From Apodospora peruviana (lineage: Eukaryota; Ascomycota; Sordariomycetes; Sordariales; Lasiosphaeriaceae), in contig JAUEDM010000005.1 of the NCBI GenBank assembly GCA_033439685.1, positions 2,604,001 to 2,668,000 on the forward strand: a stretch of DNA of 64,000 bases, in the 5' to 3' direction. The position numbers and the translations under genes were made by a program. How positions within the stretch are numbered: the first letter of the stretch is position 1; the number at the start of each line of letters is the position of its first letter. Positions 41,470 through 52,221 of this stretch are shown one piece after another. The notes under the pieces are model-generated. The model had not been told where the DNA came from. It was given only the letters and a program-made list of their open reading frames with translations, and did no database searches.

Positions 41470-42197
41470 TCCGCCGTCCGGTCATTTGTTCTCGTGTCAA
41501 TATCAATCACTCTTTTCGCTCTTTTGCCGAGCAACTGCATCAAAGCTGACAGACGGAGAGAAGCCGGAGGAGAAAAAGAATCAGCAAGCTGAAGGCGCAT
41601 CTGCAACCCCGAATCCTGAACCAGCCATAAGTCCGACGCTTCCCCGGCCGTCAGCGCATCACCTTCCCACTGTACGGGATACTCCAATTGTGGTTTAGTG
41701 CCAACCTGAAAGTCGGGGTTCTCACGTGATGTTGTCAAATCTCGTCCAGGGGTTTTGTTTTGGCTTGGCTCAAGTCAACTTGTTCGCGTTCACATCTTTC
41801 CAACATCATCTCTGACATGTCGGTTCCAACGGTGTCTTATCATATCTTCAGCTGTCTCGATCAGTTGATCGCCTTCAACATATTTTCTTTGTTGGAGAAA
41901 ATCTTGACTTTCCCAGAACGGCCGAGAACTCAGCACAGTGCGGTCGTTGTCCTTTAGAGAGATCAGAGGAACTTGCACAGTGCGCGCTTACAAACCATTC
42001 AACACCAGTCCTCGTCTCTCAACTTCTCGACAAGAACAGCAACAAAACCCAAAATAAAGAATACCGGCTGTTAATAATGGCTGTATTGACGGATTCAAGC
42101 AGTATTCTATTTTAGTGTTCACCATATCTCCTTGGCAAACCCATCCCGCTGTCATGATCCGTCCCTAAAAAGAGAATCTCGCTCCCGCTCCCTTCAC
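41470..42197. other. Promoter region of the regulator; 3' flank of fumarylacetoacetase
   Basis: 730 bp between two minus-strand genes. No gene or clear binding site seen. Confidence 0.5.
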
Positions 42198-43560
42198 TCA
42201 GTTCGACGACGGCCCATAGATGCGTCCCCTACACTCGCCAAAGCCCACCCTCGCTCCGTTTCCATCCGCACAATACCCCCGGAGTGTGACGGTGTCGCCA
42301 TCCTTGAGAAAGGTCCTCGCGTCCATGCCGTACAGCAAAACGTCTTTCTTCCCGCCCTCGCTCAGCTCGAGCAGGCTACCGCGTTCGCTCGCGTCTGGCC
42401 CGCTGATGGTGCCCGACCCCAGGAGGTCGCCCGCTCGCAGCGGGCATCCGCCCAGCGTGTGGTGCGCAATCATCTGCGGGAACGACCACAGCAGATTGCG
42501 CGAGCTGGTTCGGCAGACCGTTGTCGTGTCACTCTCGGGCGCTGGAACCCGTCCCGTCCCATCAACAAACTGACTAATAGCAGGAGAAGAAGAAGGAAAA
42601 CTTACTCGTCAGGTCTACCTCCAGCTTGATGTCAAACACGCTCTTCTTATCCTTCGGCTCTTGCAAGTATCCCTGCAATGGCGTCGAGTTGGGTATCGCG
42701 GCTGCCCTGAACGGCTCCAGCGCGTCGGCCAGCACCACCCACGGACTGATGGTGCTGGCGAAATTCTTGCTGTTGAACGGGCCCAGGGGCACGTATTCCC
42801 ACGCCTGGATGTCGCGCGCGCTCCAGTCGTTGAGTAGCACGTAGCCAAAGATGAATTCCTTGTCTGCCTCGTCGACGGCCACGCTGGTGCCCTGCGCGTT
42901 GGCGCGAGAAATGAAGCAACCCAGCTCGAGCTCAAAGTCGAGCCTGCGCGATGGTGCCGTGACAGGTTTCTCGTCAAGCAAGATCTGTCCCACCGGCCTA
43001 CGGACAGGCGTGCCAGAAACGACGATGCTGGACGCGCGCCCGTGGTAGCCGACGGGCAGGTGGGTGTAGTTGGGCTGCAGGGCGTTGGCGGGGCCGCGGA
43101 ACATGACGCCCACGGCGTAGGCGTGGTGGTAGCCCGCGTAGAAATCGGTGTAGTCCCCGATGCTCATGGGCAGGTGCAGCGTCACGGCACGCTGTGGCAG
43201 CAGAGCCGCCTCCCGCAGGGGCGCATTGTCTCTGAGCACGTCCGGGTGTGACGTGTCAGCGGCGATGAGGGCTTGTATGCCCGCGCGGACCTCGCGGTGC
43301 ACCGCTCGGCCCAGTTCCGCGAAGGCGTTCAGGGTCGGTTGGGCAAAGACGTGTTCGTGGCCGGCCAGGCTGGGGATGATCTGTGTGGTTAGAAAGGGAG
43401 AGGCAGAGGATGTGAAGAGGACCTTGAGATCGAGGATGGATGTGCCGATGGCCACTGCTGCGTGGGAAGAGGGGTCATTGGGAGTGCTGACGATGCCAAA
43501 GGGGATGTTTGCCAGCGAGAAGTCGCTGTCTGCAGGAATGTCAACCCATGAGCCGGCCAT
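42198..43560 (-). CDS. fahA: Fumarylacetoacetase (tyrosine catabolism)
   Basis: Hydrolyses fumarylacetoacetate to fumarate and acetoacetate, the last step of phenylalanine/tyrosine breakdown. Two exons, 42606-43560 and 42541-42198, joined across a 64-nt intron (donor GTAAGT, acceptor TTCCAG) so that CTGACG is followed by CCCGAGAGTGAC; 432 residues. An earlier acceptor, CTATTAG, is also in frame, but the chosen one fits the family better. The N-terminal SH3-like domain leads into the FAH domain. Metal and catalytic positions are visible: DYTDFYAGYHHA, the Glu pair in LDFELELGCFI, and LLNDWSARDIQAWEYVPLGPF. The end has AHHTLGGCPLRAGDLLGSGT and SLLELSEGG. The ATG at 43560 has a good ACAATGG context. 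In some fungi this gene sits in a tyrosine cluster; here its neighbours are not other tyrosine-pathway enzymes. Confidence 0.96.
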
Positions 43561-44265
43561 TGTGATTTCAGGGGTGCAGTCGTCTGAACATGTCACTCGT
43601 CAATGAGGTTTCCTAGTTCAGCTCTTTATGAACATTGAGACCTCAGCACCTCAGGGGCCAGTTTGTACTCCATATGGAAACGCGGGGTTGAATGGTCGGA
43701 ACCGTTCCGATGCCAACCGCACTTGAACCCCACACTCTCAGTGAAAGCATTCCTCTGAAGATCCAAAGCTGCGACAAAAGAATTGGCCGATTAAATATAT
43801 GCATTATAACTGGGAAGGCAGTACAGAGTTTCTGGCTTAATTGGAACTATATAAAAAACCAGCCTTCCAAATGGAAATCGCTGCGTGGGAAAGGGGTTCA
43901 AGCCGAGGACGATCGGAGTACTGAATACATGTAGAACCCTAACCCAGAGGGCCATGGCGGGACTCGGATTTAAGAAGTCCATTTTCTCTTTCATTCTGCT
44001 AACTCCGGATTACCAACTACCTATCTAAGCTACCTAAGGTACCTAGCAACAGGCGGCCAGGCCAATACGACGCGTTTTCAGGAGGGCAGGTCATATTCCT
44101 GCACCCTAATCCGTAAAGCCGTGATCTAACCAAACCGGCCGCAGGATTTCTGAACATACGGGGCAATCCTGTTCCATTCAATTTTACATGCATTGAAATC
44201 CTCACCCCCATCTAGGTTTCTCTTTTCTCATCATTTACCAACCAACAACGATTCATTACTGGAAA
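43561..44265. promoter_or_regulatory. Divergent intergenic region of fumarylacetoacetase and dehydrogenase
   Basis: 705 bp between two divergent starts. No clear TATA box or tRNA. A short TACCTATCTAAGCTACCTAAGGTACCTAG series at about 44019-44047 repeats a TACCTA core. Confidence 0.4.
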
Positions 44266-45419
44266 ATGGATATCATCGCAAAGACCGTCGTGGCTACCGG
44301 GGCTTCATCCGGCTTGGTACGTCAACACTCAACGTCATCCACACCTCAATCGGAACACGGGAGCACTGACAATCAACTCAGGGCTTCGAAGCCATCAAGC
44401 AGCTTCTCGGCCAAGCGCAACCGTACAGGTTTATCCTCGGCGCCCGGGACGTCCACCGCACCCAGGCTGCCTACGATGGCCTCAAATATGACAGCGCGAA
44501 GCACAGCCTGACCGTGCTTCCCCTCGAGCTCTCTGACCTCAAGGCGACCAAGACGTTTGCCCAGAAGACGTTGGAGAAGCTTGGCCATGATGACAAGGTT
44601 GAATACCTGATGCTCAATGCTGGTATCACCAACGGGGCCGAGAACCCCGGCCCGCATGGTTCAAAGTGGTGTGAAGCCTATATTGTCAATCATCTCGGTA
44701 TGACCACGATCAGTAATTGTTTAAATCAAAGCCGAGTCTAACACGTTGCCACCGCAGCTCAGCACTACCTCGTCCACCTGCTTCGTGAGAAGCTGGTTGC
44801 CTCCAAGTCGCGCATCGTCTTCGTTTCCTCTGGCGCTATCCGTAGGGTGGATGATCCAAGTGCGTTACCCTAGAGTTAACCTCCAACTGTGCCATCAAAC
44901 TGATCTGACAACCCGCTTGCCTTTTTCAGGCGTGCTCGATGCGCACCTCAAGGGAGGCTCCGGAGAGGACGGGAACACCATTTACTGCGAATCCAAGTTT
45001 GTCCAGCTGCTAGGCGCACAATGGTGGCGCCGCCAGCTGGCCGGCAAGTGCGTCGTCGTGGCCGTCTCGCCGGGCCTCATCCCTGACACGGGCATCGGGA
45101 GGGGCTCGGGCATGAAGTTGACCATGGATATGCCGGACGCCAAGCCGGTTTCTGTGGGTAAGTTAAACCGACCAGACAATCTTCGTCTCCTTCCAATATA
45201 TGAGTGAAATTGATTCTGACATATCACCTAGGCGCCGAAAGCATTCTCCGTGCATTCACTCGCGACGACCTGCCCGCCGACCCGGAACAACTTTTCCTCA
45301 CCAGCTGGGGCGAGTGGTGGTCCAAGGACGTTTACGAAAAGACCCTCGACAAAGAGCTGCAGGACAAGTGGTGTCCGTCCAAGGAGCAGATTGAGGAGGA
45401 AGAGCGCGTCGAGGCTTGA
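44266..45419 (+). CDS. Short-chain dehydrogenase/reductase
   Basis: Five exons, phase-checked: 44266-44316, 44382-44697, 44758-44859, 44930-45157 and 45232-45419; 294 residues. The Rossmann start VVATGASSGLGFEAIKQLL (about residues 8-26, split by intron 1) is the NAD(P)-binding TGxxxGxG motif. LMLNAGI gives the NAG motif, RIVFVSSGA the catalytic Ser strand and YCESKF the YxxxK pair (Tyr and Lys present). VVVAVSPGLIPDTGI is the PG motif. It resembles the protochlorophyllide-reductase/WW-oxidoreductase-like SDRs of fungi. Substrate unknown. The C-terminal 60 residues are acidic (WWSKDVYEKTLDKELQ, then EEEERVEA). Confidence 0.92.
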
Positions 45420-46149
45420 GATATCATGTCACAATCTTTCCAGTTCTCGTGGACTGGCAGTGTACATTCCTTAGGCTTCCAGAATCACAACTACCGTCTT
45501 TGGATGTCTGTTTTTGAGCCTTTCCCTTTGGAGGTTTGTCTGTCATTATTGATGGAGATTAGTCATGCTAACATGCTCGACTTGTCTCGCAGACACTCTT
45601 TGCGCCTTTGCGAAAAGAAACAACAGGCCAACCTGGGCAGTATATCGTCGAGACTGGAGAGGCAATGGCAAGGCACCTACGGTCGCAAAGGGACAGGGCC
45701 AAGTGATGGTGCTGCCACAATTGCCAAAATTTCGTCTGAACTTCACACGTGGCTCACTGACTGGTTTCTTCAATCTCAACGCTTCCGACCACTTCCCCCG
45801 CAACGCCTCGCTCAGACGAAATGTCTTTTTGCGCCAGGAAAGACGGAGCCACAGCTTTCTGGAAAGACCTTCCCGAACCCACTCAGCCGACAAATGTGGA
45901 CGAGCGGACGCGATCCCCCCAAAACGGCTTTGTCGTGCCAGCCATTCCGCTCACGCTGAGTCAAGAAACGACCTTCAGTCACCGATCCAAGGCCGTATAT
46001 CTATCTCCTTGCTAAGTTGCCTCTCCAACCCTCCTCGTGAGTGCAACCGACCGAGAACCTCGCTGGCAGAAGGAAGCCGTACTAGCAATTTCAGTTTTCT
46101 GCTTTCCCTCGCTCTCTCGCGCGCGCGACACGGATTTTTGTCCTTCAGA
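45420..46149. other. Intergenic and likely 5' leader of the acidic-tail gene
   Basis: 730 bp. The coding frame of the next gene stays open upstream to an ATG at 45565, but the translation there (Cys, Leu, Arg mixture) looks non-coding and the DNA just before 46150 is pyrimidine-rich like a leader. Confidence 0.5.
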
Positions 46150-47724
46150 ATGGCCTCTGATCAGGATCACACGGATCGCTCTATATCCTATTCCTTCGTC
46201 ACACTGGACGATGGCGGCAGTATATCCTCTCCTTCCTATGTCACCGCATTGTCCCATCTAACAATACCAGACAGCACAGAGGAGCAGTCCAGCACCGATG
46301 CTGACGATGCCGGCGACGACGACGACGGCGACACAGAAATGGGCGAAGCGCCCACCGCGCAAACCCCCCCAACAACCGTCGTCGCGGACTCAACCACAGC
46401 CTCAACTACTCCCACTAATTCAGCCATTGCCGGGCCAAGCACAGCACCAGCTACTCCGGCGCCTAGGGCTTGCCCACCCTCCATATTTGATAAGAAAACC
46501 TTCCTCCCCAACGACCCGGACGACCACAAGGTCTGGTTCACGCCCCGCGTGAGCCCGGTTTGGATGTCCCTAATCACCTACAGGCGCGAAACCATCGCCA
46601 AGGGTGCCGACTCGGGCCACCACTTCCTCCACAAAGTCCTCACAAAGCACCCCGAACTCCACGGCTATCCCCACCAGTACAAAGTCAACGTGGAGTGGGA
46701 ACTCGGCAGGTACGGCATGTACGGCCTGCGGTGGTCGCAGCCGACGACGAACGCCATGGCCACAAGAAAGTATAACGGTAAGACCCTGCTCGAGCACCTC
46801 GACATCATCCGGAATTGGGCTGGCGACGCGCCGGACTGGCGGACCGCGCACGCGCGCTGGCGCAAGAGCGCCCGGACGGGCGGCATCTGGACCGACGAGA
46901 ACGAGCTGATCCGGTTTCCGCGGGACGGCATTTCGGACGAGATTTTTCTGCACTTTGTGATTGGCGGGCTGTACAAGGCCAACGAGAAGATCACGAGGGA
47001 CGAGATCGTGCACTGGTGTTTCACCGAGGGTCTGATCCGGCGGGTTTTGGCGGCGCATTTTCATTTCATGGTGCGGTATGCCGGCGTTGAGGAGTGGGAA
47101 TCGGACGTCGACAGGAACTTTTGGGTCGGCCATCCGGACTATCGCGAGGATAAGCACGATCACAGAGGGATGCTTATTTCCTCGACCCCCGGGCATCCAA
47201 AGCGGCCGCTGCAGAGGAGGAAGAAGAACAGCATGTGGCACTGGGAAGTGAGTCAGGGGCTTGGGCGTGTCGAGGGCAAGACTGAGGAGGATGACGAGAC
47301 TTATGTGGACGATGGCGGGAGACGAAGTAGTTCGGATTCAGGCAATGCTGCTGCCAAAGATGCCAAGGCTGTCCAGCGTGCCTTGACGTCTGATAGGTTC
47401 GCGCTGCAGTACGAGACCCGGCTTACGAAGCGTATGCGGATGACGCAGCAGACCGAAGCAACAGATAAAGAAGCAATTGCTGATGAAGGGAGAGCGGGTT
47501 CGATCGGCGCTAACTCGGCGTATATGGATCTGGACGGGGACGCCAACGGCGCCGATAAAAATATCTACGACTCCGATGACGATGAAGGAGATAGTGGAGA
47601 GAACGAGGGGGAATCCGAAGAGGAAGACTCTGACGACCAAGACTCTGATGAGGAAGTCCCCAACCAAAAATACTCCGACGGGGAAGATTCCGACGAGGAA
47701 GAGTCAGACGAGGAAGACAAATGA
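46150..47724 (+). CDS. Uncharacterised protein with long acidic C-terminal tail
   Basis: Intronless frame of 524 residues from the ATG in TCAGAATGGCC. Residues 1-110 are Thr/Asp/Pro-rich. A folded-looking region lies at about 115-370: FLPNDPDDHKVWFTPRVSP, YKVNVEWELGRYGMYGLRW, a helical NGKTLLEHLDIIRNWAGDAP, and HFVIGGLYKANEKITRDEI, rich in Trp and Tyr. I do not recognise the fold. The last ~60 residues are mostly Asp, Glu and Ser (DSDDDEGDSGENEG and DGEDSDEEESDEEDK), resembling the acidic tails of histone- or ribosome-handling proteins, which is composition only. An alternative ATG at 45565 would add 195 residues, which I doubt. Confidence 0.75.
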   Translation: MASDQDHTDRSISYSFVTLDDGGSISSPSYVTALSHLTIPDSTEEQSSTDADDAGDDDDGDTEMGEAPTAQTPPTTVVADSTTASTTPTNSAIAGPSTAPATPAPRACPPSIFDKKTFLPNDPDDHKVWFTPRVSPVWMSLITYRRETIAKGADSGHHFLHKVLTKHPELHGYPHQYKVNVEWELGRYGMYGLRWSQPTTNAMATRKYNGKTLLEHLDIIRNWAGDAPDWRTAHARWRKSARTGGIWTDENELIRFPRDGISDEIFLHFVIGGLYKANEKITRDEIVHWCFTEGLIRRVLAAHFHFMVRYAGVEEWESDVDRNFWVGHPDYREDKHDHRGMLISSTPGHPKRPLQRRKKNSMWHWEVSQGLGRVEGKTEEDDETYVDDGGRRSSSDSGNAAAKDAKAVQRALTSDRFALQYETRLTKRMRMTQQTEATDKEAIADEGRAGSIGANSAYMDLDGDANGADKNIYDSDDDEGDSGENEGESEEEDSDDQDSDEEVPNQKYSDGEDSDEEESDEEDK

Positions 47725-49913
47725 CTGCACGTTGACTTTTAAATCCGCTTCGTCAAGGCTGTTATCGGAACGTGTACTATTCCTCTACCGGTAGGTTTAT
47801 GTGTGCACCAGACACATGGGTTGGATGCAGCGGTGTATGATTGGACTCGACTACAGTTTGGGGTTTTCCATCAAGATCATGGTAAATTACCACACGGAGA
47901 CGAAATGTGTTTCGACAGGGCAGGCGTACAGACAGTTTCTCCAGCCAACAGATGCTTTGTTGCCATGAGGTTCGATAACAAAGCTTTGCTGGACAGACGT
48001 CAGATAGTTTCTAGCATTGCTGTTTCCGCCAAGCGGAGGTGGCATGGACACACCCAAAGCTTGACTGTTGCTAGCAATAGCGTCAAAGTGGAAAACACGG
48101 ATGGCAGGTCTAGCGAAAGAAAGGAATGAGAATGCCTAGGGACGGTGTGGTGGAAGTCCATTCGGGGATTCTAGATTCTGTGAGGCATACATGTAGATAA
48201 AGTAACTATTTCTATGGATTAGTTGCAACAAAGTTGTGCATACTGTCTTTCATGGGTGAATCAGTGACACCTTGTTAACAATGGAACTGCAAGCAATTTT
48301 GAAGCCTTTGTATTTACGGAATAATTGGTACTTGGTAGGTATACCTCTAGTTCTAGGTCGCTACGTGTAAACCACCACTTTCATACAATGATTTAATGGA
48401 GATTTATGTGTAAGCTACGATCATCATCTGATAATATGATTGAAACTACCTCGGTTGATGGGTAATTACTGATCCAACTCTTTTAGGGGAGAAGACGAGA
48501 AGTCTCATCGACATCAGCCAGTTCAGTAATTATCAATTTTCTCGTGGGTGGAGCTTGACGGACCTCTGGCTTGTATGCTGTACGGCTGCGTGGTTTCTCA
48601 ACATGAACCAGTGCTGCGGTGAGACTGAGGTTGAGGACGGCGCGGGCTTCAACCAATCGCTGCCCAGCACTCACAACTGTGAGTAGGCCCGACTTTTTTG
48701 ACAGTCACACGCCCTCAGGTGTCTGTTTGGTTGAGGTGAAAGTCCGAACATCAGACAGCTACCTCGGTTACTTCCTGGGTTGCACATACTGGTCATTCTT
48801 CTGGGTCATAGGTCGTCCCAAGGTGCGCCTGTGCCCGCAGGCGATCCGCGCGATCGGTGGCGTGCTTTATCCGAGGGACCGACTACTCGGAGGAGGGTGA
48901 TCGCTCGTCGTAGTCGTCATCATTCTTCTCTTTCCCCTTCGTCCGGAGGTGCCGCCGCCGCTTGTTGTCGTTGTCGCCGCGGGGGCGACGAAACGAGCAG
49001 CGGGAGCTCCCTTGACAAGCGCCGCTCCCGCGGAGCAGTAGCCGCAGGGATATTGGAAGTGTGACAGTGTCATACTGCTCCACCAGAAGGACAGGCCATG
49101 GTCTGGAGTGTGGACTTCATTGCAGATGTCTAAGAATGCTTCCTTCTGTTCTCGGCCCCAACTCCAAGGTGCCGGAACCCATTTCCGCTGGACAGACTGT
49201 CGGCCTTGGCCGTTACTTTGTTGATCTGACGCATGTATGCGCGCTTAAGTGTAATCGTCTTATCGTGCGGCCGGGAATGTACTCACCCAGGTATGTAATG
49301 GATGCGGAAAAGGAACGCTTCCATTTCATTCACCATCTTCGGATGATTCTCTGGCTTCGCCCAATTTCCATGTGAGTTAAAACGACTGTCCGGGTAGTTC
49401 GCGCCTGTGGCGGTCTCTTAGCTTTTCGAGGTACTGCCTGTATGTACCTTGTTTATTTGAATATCGGTAGGGGCCAGGCAGTGAGTGACTTTACGGATTG
49501 CGAGCTCTAGCCACCACGGTGCGCACACCACCCGCCTAAACTCTAATGCACCATTCTGCAAGTCTTGTCGAAGATTTTGAAGCTATTTTATCTGTTAAGT
49601 CATGGACAAGTGAAAGAAATAAGAGGTTAAACAGGACAAGAAAAGAGCTTGTGTTTTTAAGTCGTAAGGGGTTGTCGGTATTGGAGGGTGGTGTGGCGGC
49701 GCGGGTGGCTGCGGGTCGTCTTATATCCTAATACTCCCTCTCCAGCCATAACACACACATACTATTCTTTGATCACAACACCAGGGCGCCGGTCTCACCA
49801 TCCCATCATTGCTCCAGCCAATTCTCTTCCCCCACCACTGGCCAGCTACCCACCATCCCCCGCCGTCAACACAACACACGCACCACCTCCCACACACACA
49901 CACACTCTCTCTC

Positions 49914-49983
<70 letters not shown>

Positions 49984-50063
49984 TCAACCCTACACACGCA
50001 CACGCACACAAAAACACACAGAACCGGTCTCTCTCTCCGCACCAGGGCCAAATCATCGCAACA
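47725..50063. other. Intergenic and leader with microsatellite
   Basis: 2.3 kb with no supportable gene. The final part, the leader of the two-F-box gene, holds (CA)n at 49894-49907, (CT)n from 49907 to 49967 and (CA)n to 49982. Confidence 0.55.
49890..49985. repeat. CA-CT-CA compound microsatellite
   Basis: An almost perfect compound dinucleotide repeat of about 90 bp, ending roughly 80 nt before the ATG at 50064, thus in the probable 5' leader. Confidence 0.9.
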
Positions 50064-51716
50064 ATGGCGTCCCCGTCCGCGTCCGCCTCTGCTCTCGTCG
50101 GGCCCGTCCCTGCGTCGTCGTCGTCGTCGTCGCTCCCAGCCACCCCGGTTCAAGTTCTCGACCTCGAAACAGTCCCGGTGGACATCCTCCACCACATCTT
50201 GCGCCTCATGAATGACTACAAATCCACAATCAACCTCTCGTCCGCCTCCAGGTGTCTATACTATGCCATCGACCCGCCATGTCAAACCCCTTGGGCGGCA
50301 AGATTCGCCCTCCTCCAACACGCGGAGCGCCATTTCCGCCAGCATAACAACCCTCTCTCCCCCGGCCTAGCATGCTTCTACTGCTGCCGAATCTTGCCAG
50401 CATGCCACTTCTCGTCGTCCCAGATGACAGGACGACGGTCAAAGGCCATAGACTGGTCCGACTCAGCTCCCAGACGGCAGCCAACGATGGACAGGTTCTG
50501 TATTGGCTGCGGGATCCATTGCCTTCTCTTCCCCCATCTGCGAGCGATACGCCTGGGCCCCAGAAGAAGGGACGGCGAGATGCCGCGGGACCGAATGCAT
50601 GGTGAGCGAGGAGTAGGGTACTGGTACCTGTGCCATCAGTGCGGGAGGATGAAGTCCGCCTCGGAGCGGTGCTGGCTACTCCCCTGGTCTCAGCCGAATG
50701 GTGTCAATGGGTTCCAAGAAACAATTTGCAGCGATGTCTTCACAGACGACAGCACCACAGCACCACAAGTCAGATCGAAATTCGAACAGCTACCCATGAC
50801 AATCCGGGACAGAATATTCCGGATTCTGAGCTACAGAGATCGGATCATGCTCGCGCAGACCAGCACACATTTTCACAGACAGGTCCAGCCTCCCAACTAT
50901 CGACTGTATTCGCCGGGAATAAACGACATGTATCAGTTCATGCGCGAGCGAGAAGAGACGAAGCACCGCGCGAGCACGTTGGCGAGAAAACGAGATATCG
51001 CCTGTTATGGATGCTTTCGGATGCGACCACCCGAGAAATTCAGTCGCGTCCAGCTGCGGCTGACGACGCAGAGTGATACCACGGCCACAGAGGCTGGTGT
51101 AAGGGATGATTTGATGCAACGGTACTGGGAGAGAAGGTGCCGTACTTGTTTGACCGCCATGTTCGTCACCGCTACAAGAGATAATCGGGGGAGAGATGAG
51201 AGGGCGGCGAGGTTGAGATACTTCCAGGCTCAGACCCTGTGTGAAGAAGAGGGCTGTAGGGAAGTAAATGGCGGCTTTCAGAAGGGCCGGGGCGTTATGA
51301 GGTACAGACATAAGGACTGTGAGGGGTGTACGGAGAGAAAACTTGCCCGGGAAAGAGAACTGGTGCTGGCGAGAGAGAAGAGGCGGGAGAGACAGATGGT
51401 GGTTATGCGTCTGGGTGTTGACCACTATGAAAAGGATGGAGGAATGGCTAGGGGTTTGTTTGAGGGTGACGAGGATACTGGTGGAGAGGGACAGGACGAG
51501 GTGGTCGAGGATGGAAAAAATATGCATCATATACGGTCGCTGGTCAAAATGGCTGTCCGAACTGAGAAAGAGGAGAAGGAGATATGGAGGTCGAAGCAAA
51601 AAATCGAAACGGCTGCTAGAAGGGCCCGAAGGAAGGCCAGGGTCGTAAAGATGGCTAGACATACGTGGGGAGCTGTTCGCTCCATGGCTGGGAAGATAAA
51701 GAGGGCTTTTGCCTAA
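50064..51716 (+). CDS. Cys-rich protein with two F-box-like motifs
   Basis: Intronless frame of 550 residues from the ATG in CAACAATGGCG. After a Ser/Ala-rich lead it has an F-box-like helix set at about 35-72 (VPVDILHHILRLMNDYKSTI, LSSASRCLYYAI) and a second at about 245-285 (EQLPMTIRDRIFRILSYRDR, LAQTSTHFHRQV). Cys pairs follow each: CFYCCRILPACHF, CIGCGIHC, CHQCGRMKSASERC after the first; CYGCFRMRPPEKF, RCRTCLTA and CEGC after the second. These suggest repeated zinc-binding modules. F-box proteins recruit substrates to SCF ubiquitin ligases; whether both boxes bind Skp1 cannot be judged. The last ~70 residues are basic and helical (RRARRKARVVKMARHTW), and this end is repeated downstream. 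Confidence 0.8.
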   Translation: MASPSASASALVGPVPASSSSSSLPATPVQVLDLETVPVDILHHILRLMNDYKSTINLSSASRCLYYAIDPPCQTPWAARFALLQHAERHFRQHNNPLSPGLACFYCCRILPACHFSSSQMTGRRSKAIDWSDSAPRRQPTMDRFCIGCGIHCLLFPHLRAIRLGPRRRDGEMPRDRMHGERGVGYWYLCHQCGRMKSASERCWLLPWSQPNGVNGFQETICSDVFTDDSTTAPQVRSKFEQLPMTIRDRIFRILSYRDRIMLAQTSTHFHRQVQPPNYRLYSPGINDMYQFMREREETKHRASTLARKRDIACYGCFRMRPPEKFSRVQLRLTTQSDTTATEAGVRDDLMQRYWERRCRTCLTAMFVTATRDNRGRDERAARLRYFQAQTLCEEEGCREVNGGFQKGRGVMRYRHKDCEGCTERKLARERELVLAREKRRERQMVVMRLGVDHYEKDGGMARGLFEGDEDTGGEGQDEVVEDGKNMHHIRSLVKMAVRTEKEEKEIWRSKQKIETAARRARRKARVVKMARHTWGAVRSMAGKIKRAFA

Positions 51717-51965
51717 CGTTAATTAATAAGTGTATATATACTCGAAGGAGGGCGAGGCTTGCGGAGATAGCTAGGCATACCTGGCGAGCTATTCGGTCGG
51801 TGGGTGTGAAGGTTAAGAGGGCTTTTGCTTAGTTTATAAGTGTATATGTATTCGAAGGAGGGCGAAGGTTGTGGAAATGGCTAGGCATACGTGGCGAGCC
51901 ATTCGTTCCGTCCCTATGAAAATAAACGGGGCGTGTTGTTTAATCATTAAATGTAGATATATGTA
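51628..51965 (+). repeat. Three tandem copies of the gene's 3' end, ~110-bp unit
   Basis: Copy 1 (51628-51743) is the true C-terminus with its stop. Copies 2 (from 51744) and 3 (from 51854) follow at 116 and 110 bp. Each begins GAAGGA(A/G)GG and keeps the coding sense: copy 2 reads AEIARHTWRAIRSV then KRAFA and a TAG stop; copy 3 reads VVEMARHTWRAIRSV and decays. Each is followed by ATAAGTGTATATATA-like DNA, so the 3' untranslated segment was copied too. Confidence 0.9.
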
Positions 51966-52221
51966 AAACAAGGGGCTAAAGAGTAATACATTAACGCATT
52001 TGTATTATAATCTGTAATCAAATAATTATTTAACCAGGGGGGGGGGGGGGGGGGGTGCTATAGTAAGAACAATACCCTTGTTTAATTCCAAGCAGCTCCT
52101 AATTTTAAATCCGAGACTCCTTTCCTTTACTCAAGGCATATCAGCCTCGCACCAATGGGTATACCCTTAACTGCAATGCATATAACTGTATAAACAAACC
52201 CCGTTAGCCGTAACGAAATAT
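51966..52221. other. Intergenic with poly-G run
   Basis: Convergent 3' region containing an uninterrupted G-run at about 52037-52055. No gene. Confidence 0.6.

Noticed and set aside
45565..46149. A 195-codon upstream extension of the acidic-tail protein
   Set aside because: The frame is open from an ATG, but composition looks non-coding and the DNA just before 46150 resembles a leader.
50790..51662. A 290-codon frame on the minus strand
   Set aside because: Antisense to the two-F-box gene, which has paired Cys motifs; no motif in the antisense frame.
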